From: Neckera pumila | Taxonomy: Eukaryota; Streptophyta; Bryopsida; Hypnales; Neckeraceae | Direction of reading: 5' to 3' | DNA: 64,000 nucleotides | Assembly: GCA_963969595.1 (NCBI GenBank) | Contig: OZ018418.1 | Location: 1,927,001-1,991,000 of the forward strand | Part shown: in pieces, positions 1-10,859 of the stretch | Layout of the letters: the number at the start of each line of letters is the position of its first letter | Numbering within the stretch: the first letter of the stretch is position 1 | Notes under the pieces: model-generated | The model's input: only the letters and a program-made list of their open reading frames with translations | The model's database searches: none | Told to the model about the DNA's origin: nothing | Position numbers and translations under genes: made by a program

Positions 1-735
1 CCGGATCCTCCTCTTCTTCTTTTTCTTCTTCTAGTGCCGCTTCTCCTGTCAGCTTCAACTCTTCCGTGAATCCGTACTTCAAGATCTGCATTCCGGTCTC
101 ATAGGCAACTTGTTCCTGCGGGGTCATGAAATCAAAATGATGATACATGTGGAACAAATAAGTGCTGAGCGGAATCTGCTTGGCCTTGTCAATAGCCACC
201 GCCATCTTCTTGACCTTCTGGTGGATTATGGTCGCCTAGTTCACGACCCGGCCCTTGATTGCTTCGAAAATTGTATTCGCCACCGTAATCGTAACCCTCG
301 TTGGCGTTTCCGGATACACGATGGGGATCAGGAATCTAATAATCGCCTATGGCGCTCATCCATACAGTCACTAACGGTGAAACCCTCCTTGTGGTGCAGC
401 GGTTTCTTGAACTTCTCTTCATAAAACTTATCCGTCCGGGTCGCATTTTCAGATCCGGACTGCTTCAACCTATAAGTTTCCGCCCACATCCCTTCCGTCC
501 AAGAGGCCCACTGACCCCTTGGCGTCGGCTCGAACTGGTTTGGTGTCCCCATAACCAGCTCACAAAGAAAATCTTCACTTCTAACTGTCCAGGGGTGCCG
601 GATGAACCCGATACCCCCTAGTTTAAAGAGATCTTCCTCTAACTCTAAGCGCTCAGCGGAGTCCAACGGAATGACTGGGTATAGGAGCTTGACAAAGGGA
701 ATAGTCTTTTGCCCCTGCGCCAATGTTTTCGCCAT
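1..735 (-). pseudogene. Broken ORF of unrecognised repetitive plant family (possibly gag-like)
   Basis: Reading leftwards from about 735, an open stretch of 135 codons starts MAKTLAQGQKT and contains QWASWTEGMW and HHKEGFTVSDC. It stops at 328, but the protein clearly continues in another frame after a one-base slip near 335 (LIPIVYPETPTRVTITVAN). It then meets one in-frame TAG near 238, where a Trp codon would fit (GRVVN then stop then ATIIHQKVKKM). It runs on through TYLFHMYHHFDFMTPQEQ to an acidic tail (EEEEKEEEDP) and leaves the window at base 1. The continuity across frames shows this was one protein. I do not recognise a domain. A gag-like or other structural protein of a retroelement is a guess. 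The single frameshift and single stop suggest fairly recent decay. Confidence 0.55.
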
Positions 736-1049
736 CTTCTTGACCTACAATCCGGTGCAATCGGCACCCTCCTTTCCTTCTCTCCCTATCCGGCCTAACT
801 CACCATTCTTTCACTCTTCTAAAAATGCGCTCCAAAACCTGCAAGCACACACACCTCCTCGAGCGGAAGAAAAAGGGAGAAAAACGAAAGATCCATGCGC
901 TTAAGTACCCGACTAGTGACCGACATCCGTTGGTTCGGCCACTTAATGCGCCGTCATTGCAAACGGATCCCGAGTTTTCATAGGCCGGACCCCTAGTTCG
1001 TAAGTTGCCTGAATCCGGATCCCATTCCGATTTCCGGATTCCGGCCAAA

Positions 1050-1470
1050 GTCCGTTTCTTACCTATTCTACAAGTTTCTGCAAGCCGGAACTTCTTGACT
1101 TCCTAGTTTCTCCTAGATGTTCCAGTTTGCGGCTTTACTACTACAAATTTTTGAAAATATTTACAGAATTGATCCTAAACTAATCTGGATTTCTAAATAT
1201 TGATATTGCGTGTTCCCACAGGCACAAATTTGGTTGTGCAGCGGATTCTATTCCGATAAATTTAACATCACTTATCACTAATATACTTAATTGATTTTGG
1301 ATGCTTTCTGTTATTTTATGTTTGTACTTATTTCATCAAACTTTATTGGAATCCATTTTTTTTTTAAATACCACAAATGGGGTTCTTTGAGGTCCCTCGC
1401 TTTTGGTTCTCATTTTTTGTTACCAATTTTTTTTGGTCTCCTTTGGAAATTTTTTGGGAATTGAACCAAA
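1050..1470. other. AT-rich spacer, no gene seen
   Basis: There are no convincing ORFs. The right half has T-runs and repeats short words such as ttgaggt(a/c)c, which lead into the palindrome that follows. Confidence 0.5.
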
Positions 1471-1474
1471 ACTT

Positions 1475-1546
1475 GGGGTACCTTGAGGTACCTCATAGAC
1501 CATTGTCGGATCCGACAGTGGTTTTTGAGGTACCTTGAGGTACCCC
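1475..1546. repeat. 72-bp near-perfect palindrome
   Basis: The segment is symmetric about the central ggatcc at 1508-1513. The 36-base arms pair at 31 of 36 positions by hand alignment. The outer ends are ggggtacctt and, on the other side, gaggtacccc. The arms themselves contain two copies of gaggtacc. It lies about 75 bp upstream of the first methylase-like exon. It could form a hairpin, or could be a small foldback element. Confidence 0.8.
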
Positions 1547-1615
1547 CAATTTTTTTTTTTTTCTTTGTTGCCATTTTGTTTTGTGTACCTTGGACTAATT
1601 GTTTTGTTTTTTGAA

Positions 1616-3470
1616 TTACAGTTACTTCAAGCTTGAGCTCGAACCAAAAGGTGCAATTGCAAGGAAAGATCTCCCTCTCCTTTTACCTACATGATTAGAC
1701 CGTAGTTCTGGAGTGGGCATGTACACTCCAAACTAGATGCGTACATTCACAATGGCTCACCTTAATGGTGGTGGTTGGTATTTGAATTGCCCCATCAGTT
1801 TCACTCATCCGTCGAAGGTTCAGATGCGGGCAGCTTTTGAAGGCAAAGGTGTCATTGATTTGGAGGTGGATGAGTTTGCAAGCTTGACAGAGAAGCAAAA
1901 GATAAGGGCCATTGCGAGAAGGGAGGCCAACAATAGGAAGAAAAGGGCCGCCTCATTGATTTGGCAGCCACAAAGGAGAAGAAGGAAGTGGATCGTTTGG
2001 AGAGGTTGGCAGAGAAGGAGAGAGAGAAGGAGAAGGAGAAGGAGGAGAAGGCCAAGTTGAAAGACAAGAAGAAGGTCAATGGAGGTGTTCCAGTTATAGC
2101 ATCTTCAACGGTGGACCAAGGCTCTTAGATGCAAGTGGGATCTGAAAGCGAGGTGAAGAGGAAGGCATTACCGCACTTAACTGGAGATGTCATCACTTTT
2201 GGGACGCAGGTGTAGAGCAAGAAGTTCTTCAATCAGCATGTGCTTTTGCAGAGAAACATTTGCAAGACAACGACTGCATGGCAATTTTCCATTCTTATTG
2301 TGTAGATTCTAGGAACACTATTGCAGGATTGTGTAAGACGTACCCGATGTTGACTTTTAGAGAATTAATGGGCGTGAACCGTCTCCCTTTGACATCACCT
2401 ATTAATCATGCTACCATAGTAATTTCTCTATTTCTTTTCAATTGAAGTGTTAGTTGTTTGTTCCTCTTGTTAGCTTCATTTCTTACATCGATTTGCCCAG
2501 TTGATCATTTGAATGATTGCAAACAATAAAGTTTGATGCCAGCATTCTTGTAAATGATCTTGGCAACAATACAAAATCAGATTTTTCTTTCAAACAATCA
2601 TTGGCAATGAAGAAGGCTAATATAGACCTTGTTTGGAACGACATGATCAACAATTATGCTTTCAATGGGAACATGGCAATGAATGGGGATATACCGTGGC
2701 AAGCAGGTCGTGAAAAAAATCCTCGGTTCTTACAGGTCCTCATTGAAGGTACAACCATTGAAGGAGATTTGGTGGTAGATTGCAGTGCATCCACAAATTA
2801 GTCTTTAATTTATTTATTGCTTAATTCAATTAATTTTAGCAAAATGAACTATTGAACTAAAGTATCTGAATTTGTTCATTTTGGATGCATCGATTGCTGT
2901 TTGTTGTGGCTTAGGCCGTCACATCATAGCCTTGGAGGAGAACAAAGACATTTTTGATGCCTTGTTGGAACCTATGAAGAAAGTTGCTCCGACTGTAGTG
3001 ACCACACAAGTGACACAGCCAACACCGGCAATTGTTGCATTACAGGATCCTGAGTCGGCACCTATTGTGCGCAAGAAGTTTGCTTGGAAGAATAAAAGAA
3101 CTAAGTAAGTTTGCAATATTTTTCTCATGATTCCTGGCATGGTACTTTTTGCACTTCAGAAATCTAACACTGTATCCTATATATGTTTGCAATTGCACGA
3201 GGTTGATAGCAGCAGATGCAATTAGGAAGAAAAGAAGTCTTTTCTTTAGTCCGGAGAAGACTTTTGATCTTCCGGTGTATGCTAAACAAATAGCTTCGGC
3301 ATTTGTGGATTTTGGCTGCCAGAAAGCTAAAAGCAAGAAAAATAACTATGCTTTGAATGTCTTACTAAGATAATAGATTTTATAGACAAGTCAGCATTTG
3401 AGGGTAGAGAGACTTTTGAGTTGTCTACTGCACATGACTCCACAATGGAGTCTACTGCGACTAAGACTCA
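1616..3470 (+). pseudogene. Methylase-like repeated gene, copy 1 (degenerate)
   Basis: This is one of two related gene copies in the window; the other is at 33.55-35.75 kb on the same strand. Both begin after a TACAG acceptor with YFK(L/P)EL..K.AIAR(K/E)DLPL. Both continue with RTFT..HL..G.WY.NCP(I/V)(S/T)FTHP, a Lys/Glu-rich helix and a KKK(V/I).G..ASS.VDQ segment. Here the next segment joins almost directly to CMAIFHSYC (2260-2400), so the middle exon seen in copy 2 is missing. Further exons are 2517-2801 (PRFLQVLIEGTTIEGDLVVDC), about 2880-3105 (GRHIIALEENKDIFDALLEP) and about 3205-3470 (YALNVL...ETFELSTAHDS after a frame slip). The block order resembles N4/N6 DNA methylases, with a DxxY-type region before a SAM-binding G/A-rich loop, but the key motifs are poor. 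Stops and frameshifts make it a pseudogene. Confidence 0.55.
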
Positions 3471-3624
3471 CGAGATTTATATTTCTTGTGAACTATTGTA
3501 TTGTGTGTTGATTTTTATTGTGATTGGATTTGTGTGTTTTGTAGCTATAATCATTTGTGTATTTCTTTCTCTTTCCATCTTAGCAATACGTGGTTTTCTT
3601 GGGGGTTGAATGATGTGATATAGT

Positions 3625-3852
3625 AGAACTTCTCTTAGTGCATACTCTGTTAATGCATAATATGCACTAAGAGAGATAGTACTTTGAAGCCTTTATTGAT
3701 GAACAATGATTGGAGGCCTTGTAGTTAGAAGCCATGTGGTTAGAGGCCCTGTAGTTAGAAGCCACGTTAGGCAGTGAACAGTATTGCACCTCTCCAAATG
3801 CATAAACCTCTCCTAGTGCATAATCCCCGCACTATGCACTAAGAGAGGTTCT
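3625..3852. mobile_element. MITE-like element with 19-bp terminal inverted repeats
   Basis: The left end agaacttctcttagtgcat (3625-3643) and the right end (3834-3852, reverse complement agaacctctcttagtgcat) match at 18 of 19 bases. The same motif is repeated inside, so the element holds two hairpins, 3631-3674 and 3805-3850. Between them lie three 15-bp tandem units (3720-3764, tgtagttagaagcca type). It has no coding capacity. No target-site duplication is obvious. Size, TIRs and subterminal hairpins fit a small non-autonomous DNA transposon. Confidence 0.6.
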
Positions 3853-3869
3853 CTTGTAGAAGTTGAAAT

Positions 3870-5460
3870 ATACAGCAAATATCATAATAATTTGATTTAT
3901 TCTACTATAGTATATAAAAATTGTCTTTGGAGAGTATGAAAAATAGGGTAGCATTTAAAGTAACGAGATGTATTAGGCAAAAATGGATTTCAGATATTCA
4001 TCGCTTTATTTATTTACTTGGAGAGATGTCTAAGTTTTGCGTTAAGGCTTTCCATTTAGTCCAACATATATTATTGGAAATTTATTGTCCTTTTTTTCTA
4101 GATTCATTAAGCTTCAATGATTTTACTTGCATATCAGTCTAACTTTGAGAATTGAAAGAGTGACAACAAGCTTTAAAATGTCACAACTTCTAGAATGTTC
4201 TCTTTTTAGCTAGAGCTTGCATGTGTAGCCTTTGTTTGTTGTTTCCACAAGCATTACTGTTTTCCATAAAATAGGCTTGGAACATAGCATTTTTGTCAAC
4301 ACCTTCAATTATTCACTCAGTTCACCTAAAATTGTTTGATTATGTTCCTTTTTCTACTGTACTTGATATATGATTGGGACTTCTTGATACATTTCCTAAG
4401 AATTTATTCCTAAAAGGAAAGTGGAATTGGCATCTAACCAAAATTATTTAATATTTCTCAAAGCTTTGTAAATTTAGATAGCGTTTTTGTATATGTTGGA
4501 GTGCTAAGGGGTTAAGAAGCCCCTTAATTTAGAATCCAAAATCGTACTCCAAATTCTATGATTGTGAATAATGCAAGAAATTGAACTAATACAACATGTG
4601 ATATATTTGTGGCTATTGGGAATTGCAATTAATAAATGTCCCTTTTTAATGAGCCAAATTAGAAAATTACATAAATTGATGACCAGAACAATATCTATTA
4701 TTGTTTGAAACTTTATTTTCTTAAGCTAATTTAATAATGTAATTCTTTAAAGTATTTTTTTATATTTTGATCCTTTCAAACCGGACTTAGCATAATATGA
4801 GAATGTTAGGGCATAAAATGCATAATTCCGAATTGGTTAAATGTAGGAAAGATTTTGGTAAGAATTCCATTTTCAAAATTATAATGTACATTATAATGTA
4901 CCATTTTACATTTTGGAAATTTGAGGCTTCTCCTTGAAAATCGTGAACAATAGAAAACGTAGATATGCATTGCTAAATGGTCCACAATCTTGAACACAAA
5001 GATCATAGTCATTCATTTTCAAAATCAGTTTCAAGATGCTAAAATCACATCACTTTCCTTTTTATGGAAACATACCAAGTAATTAGAACCATTATTTGAT
5101 TAGGGTTTCATTTACAAAATACTATTATGGACAACAGAATTTTTTTGACATGCCCAAGTCCATCTTCTAACTTTTAAAAGATTGCGGGAAATAGAACCTG
5201 GAAATTGCATTCTAAAATGTACTTGAGTAGTATCAATTATAGTTGAAAGGTAGCCATGTAGATTTAAACTAGATATGTTAGAACACCGGTGTGAAAAAAA
5301 AAAAATACTTATGGGTGGAAAGACTACACTGTTAATCTTTTAGCAGACTTTGGTTATTTCTTCGAGGTGTTGGTTATTTTGTCCAGCTGTTAAGGCTTGG
5401 CTATTGTTTGTTGGTTCCTTTTTAATGCAATGGAATTTAAATTTTTTCAAGAGAAAAAAA
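3870..5460. other. AT-rich spacer
   Basis: Scattered short ORFs only, with no recognised domain, and no strong repeat structure was seen. Confidence 0.4.
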
Positions 5461-5463
5461 AAT

Positions 5464-5517
5464 TGATAGTGTTTGGAATGGGTGAAAAATGATAGTGTTT
5501 GGAATGGGAGAAAAATT
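5464..5517. repeat. Short tandem duplication (about 27 bp x2)
   Basis: The words tgatagtgtttggaatggg and gaaaaat occur twice in a row with one base changed between the copies. Confidence 0.6.
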
Positions 5518-5639
5518 CTACTCTAACAATTCTGCCAAGGATTCTTTGGTATAAATTTCCTCCAAATCTTTGGTACTACAAAATAATTTAAAAACAATGA
5601 ACTCTATATAAAAACTTAGTTTGCCTTGCACAAAATCTT

Positions 5640-6270
5640 AAATAGCATTGTTATAATCATGACCATTGGTAATGGGATTTTGGATGTTCAAATAATTGAT
5701 GGAAAAAACCTGAACTTCTTGGAATTATTTAGGGAGACATCAACTCTCTAAAATTTGGAGACATGAATTCCAAAATTTATAATTTATTTTGTTTTAGAAT
5801 ACAGCAACCACTATATAAGACCCCCACCCACCTACACAAAGAAAATCTAAAATTGATGTCCACTCATTTGAAAATAGTAGACTATAGCTAGGGTAAAGAG
5901 TGAAGGGAACCCTAAAGTCTTAATCCTTTTTTTTTAACTTGGAGACAGAATTGAATTTCACAAATGTCACTGGTGACATTGTTTTAGGAATAGCCTTAAC
6001 CTTCTAGAAACATTCTTCCATAAGAATTATGGAAATTCAACTCATCTATGAATGTTGTGATTGGTATTTGGAAAAAAATACTTTGATGGCATTTTTTAAA
6101 AAAAGATTAAGGCTGATTTTGATAAGCCATAAATTGATTAGGATTATGCATGTTATGCCATTGAACCTCATAATTTTTTGATAACCAGTTCTGTAGATTT
6201 GACATGCAAGAAGATAGCTGAAAGATTTTTATAGTTTTAACACCCTCATAATCAATCATTATAATCTTTA
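5640..6270 (+). repeat. Dispersed repeat R1, first copy
   Basis: This stretch is a diverged copy of 10860-11423 in the same orientation. Shared landmarks in order are ttggtaatgggatttt, gaaacat.aattc, a cataaattga.t.ggaatta block, gccatttga, and agattttcaaaattttaacacc-like text ending in cattataatc. The copies are about 5.2 kb apart. It is non-coding and may be a decayed transposon. Confidence 0.55.
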
Positions 6271-6885
6271 TTTTTTTTATTTTTTTGGGTAACCAATTGA
6301 AAGTACCATTGCATTAGAGCATCGCCACCGTGGGGCGGCCAAAGCCCCATGGCAAAAAGGTTTTGGCATGCTCAATTGGCCAACCAAGCATAGTGACTTT
6401 CAAAGCCCCCACTGTAACACGGCCATGCAAACTTGATCTTTCCATTGTTTCAGAGACCATTAATGTAAAAGCTGAAAAAGTTGGCTAGGATCATGAATGT
6501 AAAAGCTAATTCTAATTTTGAATTAGAGATCTTCAATGACTGAGAGGAGTTGCGCTCCATTGCTCTACTACTTCTATTCGTTTGGATGTGACTTGTTTGG
6601 TCTATTCTCTAGCAAACTTTTCTATTGCATTTGTTTAGAGCTCTTGTGAATGTTTTCAAATTAATTTTAGGCCCCACATCTATACATAACTAAGGGACTA
6701 AAAATAAAAATTCATCTTTTACATTGAAAATTATATATATATAAAGAGAGAGAGAGAGGGAGAGAGTTTCATTTTATATTGGCATATGTTCTTTTATCTA
6801 TACATTTGTTTATACTAAATATATTTAGATTTTCTCTCACTTTTTGCAAATCTCAATTCAATTTTTTATTTTTATTTTGTTTTAG
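6270..6885. other. Spacer with GA microsatellite
   Basis: A TA/GA microsatellite (atatat followed by gagaga) lies near 6731-6767. A short, more GC-rich patch near 6318-6420 (accgtggggcggccaaagcccc) stands out from the AT-rich surroundings. No gene was seen. Confidence 0.5.
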
Positions 6886-6888
6886 GCT

Positions 6889-7140
6889 TTTTTCTCCCCC
6901 TCCAAAATATGAAGTGTGTGCATTGTGTGAAGGATTGCTTCCAAAGCGTCTCCACATACTTGGAGGGTATAAATTAGAACAAGGCTCATGATTTTATTTT
7001 TTTACTTTTTTTGTCTAGGATTTTCTCCACCCTTCCAAACAATGTGGTGTGTGCATTGTGTATAGAATTGCTTCCAAAGCGACCCCACATACTTGAAGGT
7101 TATACATTGGACTACAACTTATGACTCATTTTTTTTTCAG
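6889..7140. repeat. 132-bp tandem duplication
   Basis: Two adjacent copies share tttctcc, gtgtgtgcattgtgt, attgcttccaaagcg and ccacatactt. The word ccaaagcg occurs at 6941 and 7073, giving a period of 132 bp. Confidence 0.75.
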
Positions 7141-7388
7141 AGAATAATTATAAGCCCGTGTACTTTCTTTTGTAGTAAAATCACACTTAGAAAAGCGCAA
7201 GCACTTTGGAGGAAGCATAGAAGAATTAGTTTGCTTACTTGAAAAGTACAGTTTAGATCACTCAAATTACCAATGTCATACATGTTAATTTTAAGAAGAA
7301 TAAGGCCACTTGGAAAAAAATTGGAAATATGACAATATATTGACTTTTTCTTCCATAAAAAACATGAAATTAAGGTCGTGTACTCTAT

Positions 7389-7782
7389 TTTCTACTCCAA
7401 TGTGAAGTTTGAAATAAATTGTATTATTGAATATTTTTTGGCAATTTGAACTTTGGATGTATTATTAATGTTCAATATTTTCTATTTATAGAATGATACA
7501 TGGATTGAGTTTACACTGTGATGTTTGTTACTATAATGTATACACACGGTGAAATTTTCAGATTTTTTGATTTATTTTTCTATTTGATATGATTTTTCTT
7601 CAATCTTTCTTCATCAATTTTTAAGAAAAGAATTTCACTAAAAAATCTAAATAATTTTACCTTGCATAAAAGACACATAATTCCATCTCTAAAAATTAAA
7701 TATCAAAATTTTCACTCTATCTTATTGCAAAATGATAGAAAACTGAGTGATTGTCAGTGGGGTTTGAAATCAGTGGTCATGG
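7389..7782 (+). repeat. Left arm of inverted repeat flanking the kinase-like pseudogene
   Basis: This 394-bp segment matches the reverse complement of 12301-12687 along its length. Landmarks are tttctactccaat, gcaatttgaactttg, tattttct with atagaatga, tatacacac.tggtgaaattt, attgcaaaatg and ggaatcagtggtTatgg-type text at the inner end. The eye estimate is 70-80% identity. The outer limit is uncertain because weaker similarity may continue outwards. Confidence 0.7.
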
Positions 7783-7948
7783 GTTCGTCCTTCAAGTATT
7801 AAAGTTGTAATTTGGTACCCTTGGCGACCATGGATCTTATTGACCTTCGATTCAACCCTAAAACCATCCATTCATTTCATTCTCTCGATCCAAGGTTGGC
7901 CACACCCGTGTTCGCCTAGAAGCCACGAGTTGAATGGACGGTCTTAGA

Positions 7949-8056
7949 ACCCGCGGTCTCTCTTGACCCGCATGCGCCCCCTGGACCCGCAGTCTCTCTT
8001 GACCCGCACGCGCCCCCTGGACTTGCAGTCTATCTTGACCCGTACGTGCCCCTATA
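7949..8056 (+). repeat. 36-bp GC-rich tandem repeat, 3 units
   Basis: The units read acccgc(g/a)gtctctcttg then acccgcacgcgccccctgg, with cttgacc at 7962, 7998 and 8034. The block is CpG-rich in an AT-rich, CpG-poor setting. Similar words (acccgcggtc, cttaagtggtcgcc, tggactag) recur at 13.2-13.4 kb and 31.6-32.1 kb. It lies about 200 bp upstream of the kinase-like start codon, so a promoter or 5' element role is possible. Confidence 0.7.
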
Positions 8057-8270
8057 TCCGCGGTCGCCTCCCTCGACTAGCAACATCGGGTGCTTAAGTG
8101 GTCGCCTGGACCCGTAGTCTCCATTCTTGGCCTCCCGCAAGGGCTTTCAACCACTTTGAAGTGCTTGAATGCGTGCACCAAGGCCAAGATGTGTTTGGAG
8201 GGGGGGGAGTTTTTGCGTTTTTTGCAATTGAAGTCGAAGAAAGCGAAACCTTGTTTTTTCAACAGCGACC

Positions 8271-9815
8271 ATGTCTAATCCAAAGGAAGGTAGTAGTGCA
8301 TCGTGGAAATCCATTTGGGATAGGGACCTTGACAAACCTGCTTAGTTCGTAGTGAATATACGTCCAACTAAGGAAATGGATGCGTCATCAATGTAGAAAA
8401 AGGCAAGGACGGCACACAAAAAGGACCTGGGGTATCCTCTACCAAGTTATTCAAACTTTGCATATAAGGTGGCTCTACAATGATACAAGGATAAAACAGT
8501 ACTTGTCCCGGAAAAGAGGTATTTGAGTCATAACCAATGGGGAATTGAGAGGTTGAAGAATGATTTGCAAGAACTAATTACAGACAAGTGCAAAGACTCT
8601 ATAGATTATCAAAATGCACATGATCTATACTATAACCAATGGCACACCTGGATGGCCAATTGCTTGCAAACATGCATATTCAACATCCAAAAATTGATGC
8701 TTCAGTTTCAACTTCAAGTATTGGGATTTCCAGAAGGTGAGGATGCCAAGGAATTCCGCAAGAAGATGAGCTGGTGGCGACAAGCGGCTAAAAGACTATC
8801 AAAGCACTACACTAGGGGTGTTGGTTGGCAAAATGATTCAATTAAGGCTCAATTGCAACAAAATGGTGCATCTTGTGTATCTTGGATATATTCAGACGCA
8901 AAAGTGGTTCCTCTCACTGGATATGACATGCAAGGTGGCTACGGAAAGGTGCGCAAAGTACGCATCAAAGGGATGGAGATAATCCCACTATATGTACATT
9001 TGCAGGCAAAATGTCAAAGGCGACAAACATGCGTGCTACGAGAGTGGACCGGTCCGTTGAGGCCCTTGTATGCTCATTAAATTGCCCCGCCTTTATTAAA
9101 CTCTTAGCTGTCCATGACAGTATAATGGAGGTGTACACATTGTGGTGGAATGGTGGTCATTTGAAGGAAATGATTGTGCTCAACGACAAGGTCGGGCCAC
9201 AGGTTGAATGGCATAAAATCAAGCATCACAGATCACTTACTTTCGAAGAGGTTAAATAAAATAGCCTCTATCGAAGGCACAAGGCGAAGTTGGTATGGGC
9301 TCTGCTGTATGTCACAAGTCTCGTGCACAAGTCAAGGGTGTTACACAATGACTTGTCTCCCCACAATATATTATTGCATTTTCTCGGGTACTCGGAGGAG
9401 GTTATCAACATCGGGATTTATGATCAACATCGGGATTTATGCAAGTCGTATTCAAGAAGGATACTCTTCGCATTATTGATATAGAACACTGGAAGAGCAT
9501 GATCATTTCTTCAAAGGAAAATAGTGGGTGTCTCCAGAATTGTTTTACATGTATTCAGCACAAATCCTGGATATGAGTCTGGAGATGATGCAAGCAACAT
9601 ACAAATATACGATCAAATTGGACTCGTTTTCTATTGGGAAGATTATTTAGTCGATGAGAATTGGAAATGATGTTGACGTCGACGAACGCATATTCTGAAA
9701 TGTCGAGACATCACGATACTTTGTAATGAAGTCACAAGAATTGACTAAGGTTGATATTCACAAACGACCAACATGTGGTGAGGTGGTGGATTTGCTAATG
9801 GGAAAGCCATGGTGA
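8271..9815 (+). pseudogene. Degenerate protein-kinase-like gene
   Basis: The start ATG at 8271 (MSNPKEGSS) is in frame with the long open part at 8523-9080. Three stops intervene: TAG 8343, TAG 8394 and TGA 8481. The frame then slips near 9010 and continues as SVEALVC...IKLLAVHD...YTLWWNGGHLKEM, a typical kinase N-lobe to hinge pattern. After a TAA near 9257 it runs into the catalytic loop VLHNDLSPHNILLHF, an HND variant of HRD with the catalytic Asp kept. The DFG-equivalent (expected IGI.DWG) is destroyed by a 19-bp tandem duplication at 9404-9441. C-lobe remnants follow: WVSPELFYMYS (the APE region), SFSIGKII and KRPTCGEVVDLLMGKPW before a stop at 9815. The family is an atypical kinase that I associate with seedless plants. 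It is dead here. Confidence 0.7.
9404..9441. repeat. 19-bp tandem duplication inside the kinase fossil
   Basis: The unit atcaacatcgggatttatg occurs twice back to back (9404-9422 and 9423-9441). The extra 19 bases shift the frame and remove the DFG-like motif. Confidence 0.9.
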
Positions 9816-10185
9816 TGAAGCCCCCCGAAGTAGTTTTCCAAAACTCTATCATGTAGTAGGATATGATGTTAACTTTTCTAGCATGAACCACAATGTTGAG
9901 GACATCGTTGGTCTCCCATTTTGGAATAGCAATGTTAACATATAAAGTATTTTTTGATATGAAGTGAAATTTTTTGAAAGACTATATATTATTGTACGTA
10001 GAGGCTGTGTACTTTTATGTATTTAATCCAAATTTTTATTTTTGAGGTGCAAACAATCCAAAATTTTGGTTTCCAACCCATTCTATTCCCAATTGTTGAA
10101 TTGATTTTATTGAAAGCTTCTCATGTTCAATGTCAATAAGGTGTATGATGTCAAAATTTGTAGCGTCCTCATTGCAACCGTGAAC
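9816..10185. other. Downstream flank of the kinase fossil
   Basis: AT-rich, with no gene seen. It separates the kinase stop from the first R2 repeat copy. Confidence 0.4.
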
Positions 10186-10186
10186 C

Positions 10187-10260
10187 CCTAAGTTCCATAA
10201 CTATGTTTTCACTAGAAATGCTGAGGAACTACCATTTGTAGTACAAGTATCCCATTTTAA
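10187..10260 (+). repeat. Dispersed repeat R2 (short copy)
   Basis: The text ctaagttccataactatgttttcact, then accatttgtagtacaagtatccc, recurs as direct copies at 15.52 and 15.81 kb. Inverted copies lie at 17.22-17.28 and 18.11-18.36 kb. This copy lies about 370 bp downstream of the kinase-like stop. Confidence 0.6.
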
Positions 10261-10859
10261 AATGTACTTGCATGACCATTATTACCTATCACAAGTTTCA
10301 TGAATTTGGGATTTTTATTGATGGAAATTTGAGCTTAACCTTTTTTGTTTCAAATTCTTCACTCTAGGTATTTCCAAAAAATAAATTAAAATTTTGGAAT
10401 AACATCAAGTAATTGTGAATATTATATTATATTTTTTTGGAATAAATGAGTTAAAACTCAAAAACGTCCAAATGTTGAGGTCAAATTTCCATCAATAAGA
10501 TGGAAATCCCTAAAAATCTAGAAGTCATGCAACTTGTAACATGTACTTGTAGTCAACATGTACATTTTTTCTACAAAAAGAAACAAGACATTTTTCCTTC
10601 TCACAAAAAGTCCTTTTTGCATTGAAATTTTATTCAAATAATAATAGGTCTACATACTAAGTGAAATTACAAATGAAGATCAAATCCCTCTTCTAGAACA
10701 GCATGTTCAAATTTCACTTTCTAATTCCAATTTCTCAATTTATGAGACCAATTTAGATGGAGGCCCACTACTTCTGGGAGTCACGGTATATTTATCTAAA
10801 TCAAATATCAAAGTATGTTTTTTTGGGAGATCTAGGACTTTTCTTGGCCTAGTATTCCA

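Noticed and set aside
1852..2079. Minus-strand ORF rich in Phe and Ser
   Set aside because: It is the antisense shadow of the Lys/Glu-rich helix of methylase-like copy 1.
7741..7800. Possible tRNA-like B-box text (gggttcgtcc)
   Set aside because: No A box and no cloverleaf could be drawn; it is at the edge of the inverted repeat arm.
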